DNA of 64,000 bases from Paenibacillus sp. (GCF_035645195.1 NZ_DASQNA010000008.1:62001-126000); one strand, 5' to 3'; shown: positions 53,932-62,640, numbered from the stretch's first letter. Notes: generated by a model from the sequence alone, not told the origin. Made by a program: numbers and translations.

Positions 53932-54807
53932 CTGAAAAACAAAATTGATTGGCTAGGGTATGTTTATATTTTTCCGGTGTTTTTATTCCTCGGAATGTTC
54001 GTGTTTTGGGGCATGTTTTATAACGTATATATTAGCCTCTTCGAGTGGGATGGCATCGGAACGAGCAAGCTCTACATCGGCCTTGAAAACTACTTTAATT
54101 TAGTACGCGATGCCGACTTTCTCGAAGCCCTTCAAAATACGGGGACTTTTACAGTCGTTTATGTGGTTTCCGTTATTTTCATAGGATTTATGACCGCCTA
54201 TTTGCTGCATTACCGGATCATGGGCAAGACGTTCATGAAAACCATGATCTTTCTTCCTCACGTATTTCCGGTCTCGGTAGTGGCACTGTTATTTTACGGC
54301 TTCTACGATATGAACATCGGGTTGCTGAACGAAATTCTTCGCGGGATCGGACTCGATTCGTGGGCGATCGCTTGGCTGGGTCAGTCAGAGACATCGCTTT
54401 ATGCCGTGATCGTGGCTTTTATATTTTCTCAACTTGGGTTTACCTTCATGGTGTACTACACCAGCTTGCTCTCGATTAACGAGGAAGTGATGGAGGCTGC
54501 CCACCTTGACGGGGCGGGATTTTGGCGAATGAGCGCCGGCATCGTATTCCCTATTCTAAAGGGAGTTACCGTATCGCTAACGATCACCGGCATCATTGCG
54601 ACGTTGAAAATATTCGATATCGTCTGGCTGATGACCCAAGGCGGACCGGGGAGTTCTTCTGAGCTTGCGTCCACCTACGTGTTTAAGCAGGCGCTGCAAA
54701 ATTATCAGCAAGGATATGCGTCTGCCATCTCCGTTGTGCTGCTGCTGATCGCTTTGATTGTTACAGCTGTGAATTTGAGTATTTATGTAAGGGGGACGCG
54801 CAGATGA
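53932..54807 (+). CDS. Sugar ABC transporter permease (probable CTG start)
   Basis: A ~291-aa inner-membrane permease: KNKIDWLGYVYIFPVFLFLG at the N-terminus, FLPHVFPVSVVALLFYGFYD, and the EAA loop VMEAAHLDGAGFWRMSAGIV. The first ATG/GTG in frame is GTG 53977, in the middle of TM1, which would remove the conserved cytoplasmic start. Upstream, the frame is closed by TGA at 53923, leaving CTG 53932 as the only plausible near-cognate start, about 7 nt after AAGGTGAG. An ATGA overlap links it to the next permease. Confidence 0.85.
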   Translation: MKNKIDWLGYVYIFPVFLFLGMFVFWGMFYNVYISLFEWDGIGTSKLYIGLENYFNLVRDADFLEALQNTGTFTVVYVVSVIFIGFMTAYLLHYRIMGKTFMKTMIFLPHVFPVSVVALLFYGFYDMNIGLLNEILRGIGLDSWAIAWLGQSETSLYAVIVAFIFSQLGFTFMVYYTSLLSINEEVMEAAHLDGAGFWRMSAGIVFPILKGVTVSLTITGIIATLKIFDIVWLMTQGGPGSSSELASTYVFKQALQNYQQGYASAISVVLLLIALIVTAVNLSIYVRGTRR

Positions 54808-55592
54808 TTAGACAGGTGCCTACCTATCAGACTGTAATCATGAATGTTGCAATGGGCTTGTTTATTATCGCTTGGCTGCTTCCCTTTTATTTTTTCATAA
54901 CCCGGGCTTTCGGTACGGAAGGGTTGGACAATTTCAAAGCAGTGCTAGGCTTGCCATTATTTCCAAGGTTTTATCTCAACAGCGCGATTATCGGCGTTTC
55001 CGTCGTCGCAATTAAAGGAGTCGCGGTCGTGTTCGCCGCATATGCTTTCTCCCGTATGCGTTTTCCAGGCAAAGAAATTCTCTTCTTGATTACCCTGACC
55101 GCGCTGATGATTCCTCCGGCGGCGTTGCTCGTGCCATTGTTTCAATTGATGTTGAAGCTGAATTGGTTAAATACGTATATGTCGGTCATCGGTCCGGAGG
55201 TGGCGATGGGTTTGCCGTTAATGGTGCTTCTTGTCCGGGTCGCTATCGATGAAATTCCGAAGGATCTATTCGAGGCCGCGGAAATCGACGGCTGCGGCCA
55301 CCTTGGCAAACTCCGGTACGTAGCGCTGCCCATCATCGTTCCTGCGCTAGCGACCGTTACCGTGCTGACGTTCCTGCACGCATGGAACCAATATTTGTTC
55401 CCGCTCGTGTTTATGCAGGATGCGGAAATGTATACAGTTACGCTGTCTCTAAATTATTTCAAGGGCGAATACGGCGTTGATATCGGGAAAATTTTCGCAG
55501 CGATGGTGCTGGTTTGTCTCCCGGTCATCGTGGTGTATCTGATTGCGCAGAAATTTTTACAGAAAGGGCTCGTATCCGGGGCCGTCAAATAA
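54804..55592 (+). CDS. Carbohydrate ABC transporter permease (MalG type)
   Basis: A 262-aa inner-membrane permease, partner of the previous gene: IIAWLLPFYFFITRAFGTEG at TM1, AAYAFSRMRFPGKEILFLIT, and the EAA loop LFEAAEIDGCGHLGKLRYV. It starts inside the stop of the upstream gene. A 43-bp segment of it (55032-55074) recurs exactly at 58479-58521. The sulfatase gene follows 17 bp downstream. Confidence 0.9.
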   Translation: MIRQVPTYQTVIMNVAMGLFIIAWLLPFYFFITRAFGTEGLDNFKAVLGLPLFPRFYLNSAIIGVSVVAIKGVAVVFAAYAFSRMRFPGKEILFLITLTALMIPPAALLVPLFQLMLKLNWLNTYMSVIGPEVAMGLPLMVLLVRVAIDEIPKDLFEAAEIDGCGHLGKLRYVALPIIVPALATVTVLTFLHAWNQYLFPLVFMQDAEMYTVTLSLNYFKGEYGVDIGKIFAAMVLVCLPVIVVYLIAQKFLQKGLVSGAVK

Positions 55593-55609
55593 CGTAGCAG
55601 CGGGAGTAG

Positions 55610-57097
55610 ATGAAAGTGGCGGACCAAGCGTGGAAGAAACCGAATATTTTAGTGCTGATCACGGATCAACAGAAGGCAGATACGATTGAGGATGAGAGTC
55701 TTTGCTCGATGCCCCATTTGGCCAAGTTGCGGCAGAACGGCGCGCACTTCAAGCGAGCCTATACGTCCAATGCGATCTGCTCGCCGGCTCGGGCCAGTCT
55801 AATGACGGGACTTTATCCGAGCCGTCACGGTATGGTTGATTGCACGCATACCGTCGAGCCGTATCGCGCCGATTATAAAGAGGGTTTGCCCATGTGGTCA
55901 CAGCAGCTGGCGGAACAAGGATATGTCGGAGGCTATTTTGGAAAATGGCATGTGGAACGTTCGGAACAGCCCATGAATTTCGGATTCGGCCGTTTCGTCG
56001 CTAACGGTTCCGCTCAGTACCGACAGTACCGCGAGGAGTTGGGATACCGCGGGAAGGTCTTCCTAGACAAGAAGATGGTGCGACACGAAGGTTATAAAGA
56101 CCGTATTTTTTACGGCGTGCTGGATGAGCCGCAGGAGGCGTCCGAGCCGTATTTCCTCTACGACCAGGGAATCCGTTTCGTGAAGGAAATGGCGGAAGCG
56201 GAGCGGCCGTGGTTTACGGTCATCAGCACGCTTGAACCTCACGATCCGTTCGTCGTCTCGAAGGATTATTATGCGCTTTACGAGGGAAAGGAAATTCAGC
56301 TTCCCGAAAACTACCGAGACGACTTGAGCGGAAAACCCGGTTTGTACCGCCGATTAAGGTTGGTGTGGAACGATGTGTCGGACGAGGACGTGCGCAAGGC
56401 CACAGCCTGCTATTACGCTTCGTGTTCCCTGATCGACGATCAGATTGGCCGGATTGTCGAAACTTTGAAGGAAACCGGACAACTTGAAAACACGTATATC
56501 GTGTTTACGTCCGATCACGGGGAACTGCTAGGAGCCCACGGTTTATTTTTGAAGGGGGTCCCGGCCTACGAGGAGGTATATCGAATTCCGCTCGTCATTG
56601 CGGGACCGGATGTGAAGCCTGCGGTTTACGACGACGTCTTCGTCAGCATCGTGGATTTGGCGCCTACGCTTTGCGAATGGACGGGAAGCGCTCCATTGCC
56701 CGGGATCGACGGTCATTCGCTCGTTCCGATGCTGCGCGGAGAACCGATCGAGAGGGAGTCTTTCCCCTGGAACGAAGCGTATTCGGAATTTCATGGGCAG
56801 CGGTTCTTTTATACCCAGCGGCTGGTTTGGCACGGGAACTATAAGTACATTTTCAACGGTTTTGATGAAGATGAGCTGTATGACCTGAACCGAGATCCGC
56901 ATGAGCTGAACAATTTAACTGGAGACCCCGCACATGCCGAGGTGCTGAAGGATATGGTCAAGCGGATGTGGAGAAGGGTGTACCGTCTGGGCGATTACAA
57001 TATGGCGCATTCCGACTACGGCATGTTCCGATTCGCACCGATCGGTCCCGACTTCGAGGAGCACCCGTTCAAGCTGGAAGGACCGGTGGCGCAATAA
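55610..57097 (+). CDS. Cytoplasmic type I sulfatase
   Basis: A 495-aa alkaline-phosphatase-superfamily sulfatase without a signal peptide. It has the metal-binding start ILVLITDQQKADT, the modification motif NAICSPARASLMTGLYPSRH with Cys57 in C-S-P-A-R (expected to be converted to formylglycine), YVGGYFGKWHVE, and the second metal site FTSDHGELLGAHGLF. It ends an importer operon, so it probably desulfates an imported sugar. The SUMF1-like protein at 9.9 kb lacks the cysteines needed to activate it, so activation must come from an enzyme elsewhere (anaerobic SME-type or true FGE). A phosphonate hydrolase-like activity of the same superfamily is an alternative. Confidence 0.87.
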   Translation: MKVADQAWKKPNILVLITDQQKADTIEDESLCSMPHLAKLRQNGAHFKRAYTSNAICSPARASLMTGLYPSRHGMVDCTHTVEPYRADYKEGLPMWSQQLAEQGYVGGYFGKWHVERSEQPMNFGFGRFVANGSAQYRQYREELGYRGKVFLDKKMVRHEGYKDRIFYGVLDEPQEASEPYFLYDQGIRFVKEMAEAERPWFTVISTLEPHDPFVVSKDYYALYEGKEIQLPENYRDDLSGKPGLYRRLRLVWNDVSDEDVRKATACYYASCSLIDDQIGRIVETLKETGQLENTYIVFTSDHGELLGAHGLFLKGVPAYEEVYRIPLVIAGPDVKPAVYDDVFVSIVDLAPTLCEWTGSAPLPGIDGHSLVPMLRGEPIERESFPWNEAYSEFHGQRFFYTQRLVWHGNYKYIFNGFDEDELYDLNRDPHELNNLTGDPAHAEVLKDMVKRMWRRVYRLGDYNMAHSDYGMFRFAPIGPDFEEHPFKLEGPVAQ

Positions 57098-57150
57098 AAA
57101 TAAATTAAGCGGAAGCCTTAAGTAAATATATGTTTGTACCCAGATTGTAG

Positions 57151-57194
57151 ACAAACTCCTTTGTTCCAAATGGAACTTAAGGAGTTTGTTGTTT
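57151..57194 (+). terminator. Terminator after the sulfatase operon
   Basis: ACAAACTCCTT plus GTTCC (57151-57168) pairs with GGAAC plus AAGGAGTTTGT (57172-57189), followed by TGTTT. Confidence 0.85.
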
Positions 57195-57399
57195 GGTTGA
57201 TGGTTATCAAGAAGATGAAGAGATTAAAGCTTCGGACAACCTCCCCGCTTATAAGAGAATCCGTATGGGAGCGGTGGGAGGAACCTGGATTGAAGAAATG
57301 TGGTTTTTTGAGCTAGTTTTTTCAGGAAACCAGAACCTTACGCCATAGTGGGGAGATCTTATTGTCTTCCAATTTCCTCCTCCTATTAGGTTACTTCAT

Positions 57400-57971
57400 T
57401 TAGAAACTCAATGATTTTTCCAGAGATGTTGCTATACAGTTCTTCATTCTCTGGTATTCTCATGCCGAAGTTGCGGACAAAATTCGGGTGAACGTATTTT
57501 TCTGTTGTGATTGAGTTAACATGTCCTAACAACTGTTGGATGACCTGCAATTCCGACCAGCTTCATACATATGTGTGGCAAAGGAATGTCGAAAGCAATG
57601 TGCACCGCACGGTTCAACGTTTGCAAGGGTCAGAAACTTTTTAAGTAGATTGTTTCCTAAGATTTTCACTATGCGACACAATGCTGTGCAGTAATCTCAG
57701 AATTTCGTGACGTGTAAAGGGCTGCGGCTGTTGACCGGTCGACTAACGTATTCAGAGACCTTAAATTCATTTCCCGAACTGGATTGGGGAAGTTATGGGT
57801 TTTATAAAGGTACTTAAAAAAGCTGTCGAGAGCGCTCCTCATTGATCTTAACCAGTGATAGCTTTGGCTACGGTTTGCGTGAAAATAATCGTCTAGATAA
57901 TCAGCATCAATCGGCAAGTGACCGAGAAATCTTCCAACACTGTCCTTGTGAACATAAAACTTATTGAGCAT
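57400..57971 (-). pseudogene. Tyrosine recombinase remnant (N-terminal core-binding part joined to C-terminal part)
   Basis: Minus-strand reading gives a SAM-like core-binding domain (57669-57971: FYVHKDSVGRFLGHLPID, YHWLRSMRSALDSFFKYLYK). A frame break follows, then a catalytic C-terminus (57480-57650: GAHCFRHSFATHMYEAG with the HxxR box). A second frame break precedes LLGHVNSITTEKYVHPNF, carrying the LGH motif and the nucleophile Tyr region. The middle of the catalytic domain, including the first catalytic Arg, is missing. It is therefore an internally deleted, twice-frameshifted phage/XerD-type integrase. It marks a former mobile element. Confidence 0.72.
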
Positions 57972-57984
57972 GCTTGCTTTGATT

Positions 57985-58225
57985 GGTTTGCTCTTCTAGG
58001 TGCGCGACAAAGATACAAGGTATTTGTCCTTAACAAAACTGAGAAAGGAGGTTATCTCCTCACTTATGTTTTTAGTTTGGGCACATAGGATATAACGACT
58101 TTTGCCTCACTTGCCCTTGTGGATATAAATATAGTTCTTTTCGACGTTAAAATCGCATATGCGAAGTGAACTTAATTCACTGACTCGGCAACCTGATATT
58201 GAAAGGAACATAGCGTTGCATGACA
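57985..58225 (-). pseudogene. Second tyrosine recombinase fragment (first catalytic Arg region)
   Basis: Minus-strand translation of 58130-58200 gives ISGCRVSELSSLRICDFNV and EKNYIYIHKGK, the conserved stretch around the first catalytic Arg of tyrosine recombinases. A stop and then GKSRYILCAQTKNISEEI in another frame follow. It lies upstream (in the minus direction) of the core-binding fragment at 57971, the reverse of the order in one gene, so this is either a second integrase or a rearrangement of the same one. Confidence 0.65.
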
Positions 58226-58230
58226 TCGAT

Positions 58231-58453
58231 AGGGGGAAGTTATACAATAAGGTTGTAAATCGGTCGATCTCCGGAATTTTGTCACGGATCGCTTCGGACG
58301 GTTCCGATCATGGCGTGTTTGCGGGTACAGCTGTCATGCGCGACGCGGAAGGTTACAAAAACGTGCCGTGTCAAAGAGTTCAGGGGTGAGGACAGGGGTT
58401 AACCCTAGTGTTTCTGTCCTCGCTGTTGGCCCCGCAGGAAATTTGAATCGTTA
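58231..58453 (+). pseudogene. Copied 3' fragment of the GH105 gene
   Basis: 223 bp nearly identical, without indels, to 44553-44775, which covers the last 72 codons of the GH105 hydrolase and its stop. One substitution turns the Trp codon of the QGWGQG segment into TGA (near 58387). There is no start or promoter. Copy boundaries are sharp: the left end abuts recombinase debris, the right end stops 10 bp after the GH105 stop codon. Confidence 0.88.
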
Positions 58454-58478
58454 TCGTAGGGGATACTGTTTTAGCCCC

Positions 58479-58521
58479 TTCGCCGCATATGCTTTCTCCC
58501 GTATGCGTTTTCCAGGCAAAG
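58479..58521 (+). pseudogene. Copied 43-bp fragment of the 54.8-kb permease gene
   Basis: Exact match to 55032-55074, encoding the AAYAFSRMRFPGK segment of the MalG-type permease. It lies 25 bp after the GH105 fragment and has no flanking permease sequence. Confidence 0.85.
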
Positions 58522-58636
58522 GATGACTTGAACGAGATCCCTTCCGGCAAAGAGACTACCGTCCCATAAGTAGACAAAGAATTGTATGATAGACTAGCTG
58601 CTAAACGGTCGCAAATTATAGCTTGAAGAGAGGAAA

Positions 58637-58662
58637 ATCGATCCGAGTCGGGTCGGTTTTTT
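58637..58662 (+). terminator. Possible terminator before the dead sulfatase
   Basis: CGATCCG and CGGGTCG pair (one G-T) around 3 nt, followed by GGTTTTTT. Confidence 0.45.
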
Positions 58663-58668
58663 CTGTTG

Positions 58669-58730
58669 GTCGTAGAAGTGTCATGCATTGGTCGTCAGTT
58701 TGTTAGAACATCATTGCGCCACGTTATAGA
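58669..58730 (+). promoter_or_regulatory. Promoter region with a 30-bp motif shared with 62464
   Basis: 58669-58698 (GTCGTAGAAGTGTCATG, then GTCGTCAG) matches 62464-62493 at 24 of 30 positions. A TATAGA -10-like box follows 26 bp after the motif. The same motif-to-box distance occurs at the second site, which suggests an activator site placed over the -35 region. It precedes the broken sulfatase. Confidence 0.45.
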
Positions 58731-58745
58731 ATCAACATATAAACG

Positions 58746-59753
58746 ATGAGACTATTGATTTGCTTCGGATGGCTGTTTTGGGTAAAAGCACATTTTCAAG
58801 GGCAAATCGGAAAAACCGTGGAAGAATCAACACCGTGGTGGCCGGATAAGCCCGTTGTCTCGGGTTCGCCGAATGTCGTACTCGTATTGCTCGATGATCT
58901 AGGATTTGCACAATTGGGATGCTATGGCTCAGATATCTCAACGCCGAACATCGATGCGCTTGCACAGAAGGGGTTGCGCTATAACAATTTCCATACCACG
59001 GCGATGTGTGGGCCTACCCGCGCAGCGCTTTTAACCGGGCGTAACCATCATTCGGTTGGTGTGCGAAGCGTATTGTCCGCCGACGCCGGCTTTCCCAATG
59101 CGCGGGGGCGCGTGAGTAAAGATACGGCTCTGATTAGCGAGATGTTGCTGGATAACGGCTACAACACACGTTCGCTTTGGGGAAATGGCATCTGAATACA
59201 GTCGCGGAGCATTCATTTGCCGGGCCGTTCGATAACTGGCCGCTCGGGCGGGGCTTCGAACATTATTACGGATTATTGGGCGGAGCGACGAACCAATGGA
59301 ATCCGGAATTGGCCGAAGGCAACCGCCGGATTCCGCAGCCGGCTCGCGAAGAAGACGGATATCATATCACCGAAGACTTAACCTATAAGGAGATTGACTA
59401 TATCCGCGAACAGAAAACAGCCGCTCCGGATAAGCCGTTCTTCTGCTATTTGGCGTACGGGGCGCCGCATGCGCCTCATCATGCGCCGAAGGAAAGGATG
59501 GGATAAAATCCGGGAGGAATGGTTCGAACTCCAGAAAGCGCTTGGCATTGTTCAGCAAGATGCGACGCTGCCGCCAAGAAGTCCCTATGTTCGGGCTTGG
59601 GATGATCTCAGCGCCGACGAGGTTGCGCCGGTCGTTCCCGACTATGAGGTCCCTTTCCGTTTCTCGAGGGAATTAAAGAAAGTAACGTATTTATTGAGCA
59701 CCCCGGATCTTGATGCCAAAAGCATGGTGGATATGGAATTGGCATCAGAATGA
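58746..59753 (+). pseudogene. Broken arylsulfatase gene (frameshift plus internal deletion)
   Basis: Frame 1 (58746-59195) starts a type I arylsulfatase: QGQIGKTVEESTPWWPDK, NVVLVLLDDLGFAQLGCYGS, TTAMCGPTRAALLTGRNHHS with the C-G-P-T-R modification motif. Near 59180 the frame shifts: the expected LGKWHLN continues in the frame open to 59506 (GPFDNWPLGRGFEHYYGLLG). At ~59495 another jump leads to KIREEWFELQKALG and finally to a fused C-terminal scrap (VPDYEVPFRFSRELKKVTYL). The large middle of the protein is absent. It is of a different sulfatase subfamily from the intact gene at 55610. Confidence 0.85.
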
Positions 59754-59814
59754 GACTTCAATCCAGAGGCTGCAACAGGAAGCACCATTATTGTGTGAAA
59801 GGAGAGAGGTCAGG

Positions 59815-61827
59815 ATGATTCAGTTTAGTGAACAGGAAGTCAGTGCGTTGCGCCAGAAGGCCGCCTCCAAGGGAAGTATCGTCAAGAAATTACTTGAACG
59901 TTCTGAACCAGTTCTGAGATATGGGATTAAAATCCCGGATAAGGGAATAGCGACCTGGACTCTCTATTATTATTGTCCCGTGCACTCGGTACAGCTAGAA
60001 GTTCGCTATGAAGAAGGACAGCAGCACAAGTGTCCGATCTGTAATAAAATCTATACAGGTGAGCCGTATGACGGGGCTTGGTGGAGATTTATCAATGGTG
60101 TTAATGCGGATTCCTGCTTCGACCTGGCACTGCTATGGATGTTGACCGGTGAAGAGAAGTACAAAGATTTGGCAGAGGAAATTTTGGTGCGTTATGCGAC
60201 CTATTATCCAAGCTATGAGATTCATGGAGGCATTCCATACAACAATCCGGGAAAGGCGAACGCTCAAACCTTATGTGAATCCATGTGGATCCGCAGCCTC
60301 GCAATGGGCTACGATATTATTAAAGATGATCTATCAATGGAAAATAAGATACTCATTGAGAAAGACCTCTTTACGGAATGCGCGGAGTTGCTGGTGAAAT
60401 ACAGAATGGATCAGATCCATAATCACGAAGTCCTTGTTGGAGGGGCCCTCGGCATACTAGGTGTACTGCTGAGCAGACCTGACTATGTGGATTTTGCCCT
60501 TCATAGTAAATACGGGCTTGCTTACCAGCTAGAACATGCTGTACTAGAGGACGATTTCTGGTTCGAAGGGACATTCCACTATCATTACTTCGCTTTGGAA
60601 GCATTTATGACCTTTGAAAAATTCGCAAGGCATACACCCTATGGCTTGCTACAGCGTCCGGAATATCGAAGAATGTTAAAAATGCCCATGAAGCTTTTAC
60701 AACCGGGTTTAGAATTGCCTAAAGTGGGCGATGGGGTCGGCAACATTTTGCAGGATCATTTGCCGGAATTTTACGAATTTGCTTATGCCGTCTATGGGGA
60801 CTGGGAGTTTGCATGGATGCTCAACAACTACTACCAGACCCGAGAAAGAGATAATTTGGAGGCCTTCTTATACGGCGTAGAGGTTCTGCCGGAAACCCCT
60901 GAGTATGAACTAGAGGATTATCATGACAATGAGGCTTCCGGATTCACCGTCTTCAGAGGTAATGGGCAAAAGTACTTGCTAATGAAACACGGCAAGTACG
61001 GAGGAGAGCACGACCATTATGACAAGCTGGGCATTCATTTTTCAGCTTACGGCGAAGAGGTCGCCCCTGATTTAGGAACGACTGGATACGGGGCTCCGCT
61101 TCACTATGAGTATTATAAAAACACGGCGACTCATAATACCGTAGCCATTAATGGAGCAAACCAACCTCCAGCCAATGGGAGAACAATCAGGTACGACCGG
61201 GAACCCGATCAGATCCTGCTTGAGGCAGAGGCGGTTTGGGACGGATCCTTCCCCGGCATCGACTCTTTGACGCGTGTAGAATGGGATGAGGCCAGTTATG
61301 CCGGTGTTCTAATGCGACGGTTAATTTTGTGGCGGGACAGGTATTTTATAGAAGCTTTTCTTGTCAAGAATGTGGCTGGTCAAACGGTTGACTGGATCCT
61401 TCATAGCCGAGGGGAACGGCACGGTGAGACGAATACGGCTTCCCAAAAGAATCAAGCGCCGCTCGGCACAAACAAACCGCTCAAATATATCCGAGAGGCA
61501 GAGCGTATCAAGCCGGAAGGCGTGGTGCATACGAGATGGCAGCATAGCGGCTGCACCTTGAGTATATTTAGCTTCTGTGACTGTGAGAATCAGGTCATTT
61601 ACGCAAAAGGTCCGGATAATCCGTCATCTGGCGAATTATCGTATTTACTGAACAGGGTCGAATCGGGTACTGACGTCCTGTATGTTAATGTGTTCGAGGC
61701 ATACAATGGTGATCAACCCTATATTCTTGAAGTCGCAATAGAGTCTGCCGACGCCAGGCATGTTAAAGTTGTGATTACATGCAAGGATGGAATGAAGAAA
61801 CACGAATTTGAGATTGGTATTTCATGA
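59815..61827 (+). CDS. Heparinase II/III-family polysaccharide lyase with N-terminal CxxH/CxxC motif (PL15-like)
   Basis: A 670-aa cytoplasmic protein. Residues ~50-80 hold a putative zinc site, C54-P-V-H57 and C73-P-I-C76. An alpha/alpha toroid follows (~85-370: AWWRFINGVNADSCFDLALL, IHNHEVLVGGALGILGVLL, DDFWFEGTFHYHYFALEAF with His/Tyr candidates for catalysis). The C-terminal heparinase II/III beta-sandwich follows (~385-665: KHGKYGGEHDHYDKLGIHFS, YEYYKNTATHNTVAING). ATG 59815 follows an AGGAGAGAGG stretch; an open extension to 59710 overlaps the sulfatase remnant. Composition is lower in GC than nearby transporter genes. Expected role: exo-type lysis of uronic-acid oligosaccharides. The only intact gene inside the debris field. 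Confidence 0.83.
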   Translation: MIQFSEQEVSALRQKAASKGSIVKKLLERSEPVLRYGIKIPDKGIATWTLYYYCPVHSVQLEVRYEEGQQHKCPICNKIYTGEPYDGAWWRFINGVNADSCFDLALLWMLTGEEKYKDLAEEILVRYATYYPSYEIHGGIPYNNPGKANAQTLCESMWIRSLAMGYDIIKDDLSMENKILIEKDLFTECAELLVKYRMDQIHNHEVLVGGALGILGVLLSRPDYVDFALHSKYGLAYQLEHAVLEDDFWFEGTFHYHYFALEAFMTFEKFARHTPYGLLQRPEYRRMLKMPMKLLQPGLELPKVGDGVGNILQDHLPEFYEFAYAVYGDWEFAWMLNNYYQTRERDNLEAFLYGVEVLPETPEYELEDYHDNEASGFTVFRGNGQKYLLMKHGKYGGEHDHYDKLGIHFSAYGEEVAPDLGTTGYGAPLHYEYYKNTATHNTVAINGANQPPANGRTIRYDREPDQILLEAEAVWDGSFPGIDSLTRVEWDEASYAGVLMRRLILWRDRYFIEAFLVKNVAGQTVDWILHSRGERHGETNTASQKNQAPLGTNKPLKYIREAERIKPEGVVHTRWQHSGCTLSIFSFCDCENQVIYAKGPDNPSSGELSYLLNRVESGTDVLYVNVFEAYNGDQPYILEVAIESADARHVKVVITCKDGMKKHEFEIGIS

Positions 61828-62460
61828 TATATGAGGAGATCTTGGCGGATTTGAGTATGACAATATTGTGGATGGGGAAAAGTTTACGGGCCGCCTTTTT
61901 GGACACGACTTCAAGAGCGGTTGGAACCCCATACCCAGCCCTCCCCAGGCACCAAAAGTATGTGTTCACCACGCAGAGATCTTAAGAGGACGCCGACAGA
62001 TGTACTAGGCATTTGTTCGTTGTATTGACCCGTATAACTTTTACCTGATCGGTGATACCATCCAAGTAAAGATCACGAAGCAAGTGTAGACCATCACACA
62101 GCTTTTCAAATATATTGGGATGAGGCCTTAAAGCTTATCCGTCGCGAATGAAGGTCCGCCGGCGGTCATGGATTGGATTAAAATCGGAAGGGACCTCGTT
62201 CAAGCCAAGCAATAAAGGAAAGGAACGCAGTCGGCGTATCGAAAACTACTGGCTTGACCCCAAGGCGGCACATATAGAAGCGGCTCATCGCAGGGCAAGA
62301 ATATTCCCCGTTATTACCGCATGCTATGGAACTGGTTGAACTGCGCATTCAGGAAGGTTTCGACATTGCTTATTATCACAACGCGAAAGCGGCGGCGAGG
62401 AAAAAAATGTTTTCGTCGTAAGGAAACCTCCAAAAACGACAGAGCTCCATTTGGGTCATG
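61828..62460 (+). pseudogene. Degenerate coding debris after the heparinase-like gene
   Basis: About 630 bp without an intact gene but with short protein-like stretches in changing frames on the plus strand: FEYDNIVDGEKFTGRLFGHD and then WNPIPSPPQAPK (to ~61990); DPYNFYLIGDTIQVKITKQV (ends ~62088); AFQIYWDEALKLIRRE (ends ~62144); MELVELRIQEGFDIAYYHN and then AKAAARKK (ends ~62420). I do not recognise the parent genes. It also contains the 21-bp copy of the GH43-like gene end. Stops and frame changes mark it as decayed. Confidence 0.5.
62183..62203 (+). repeat. 21-bp copy of the GH43-like gene 3' end
   Basis: Identical to 52041-52061, near the last codons of the GH43-like gene. Both are followed within 30 bp by AAAGGAAA, so the original copy may have been longer and since diverged. 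Confidence 0.5.
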
Positions 62461-62463
62461 AAA

Positions 62464-62526
62464 GTCGTAAAAGTGTTATGGAATAGTCGTTAGCGTTACA
62501 GAAATGCCTAGCAGTTGTATTATAAT
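62464..62526 (+). promoter_or_regulatory. Promoter of the right-edge sensor kinase with the shared 30-bp motif
   Basis: 62464-62493 (GTCGTAAAAGTGTTATG, then GTCGTTAG) matches the element at 58669. A perfect TATAAT (62521-62526) lies 27 bp after the motif and no good -35 is visible, as expected for an activator-dependent promoter. Confidence 0.5.
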
Positions 62527-62640
62527 CGGAAACTAGGAATCCCATGTAAGCCCGATGATGAGTTAGGCGAATAAAACTCCCTGGCACTATCTTTGAAAGC
62601 AATTTATTATATAGTGGACATAAATGGGGAGGCACGTATG

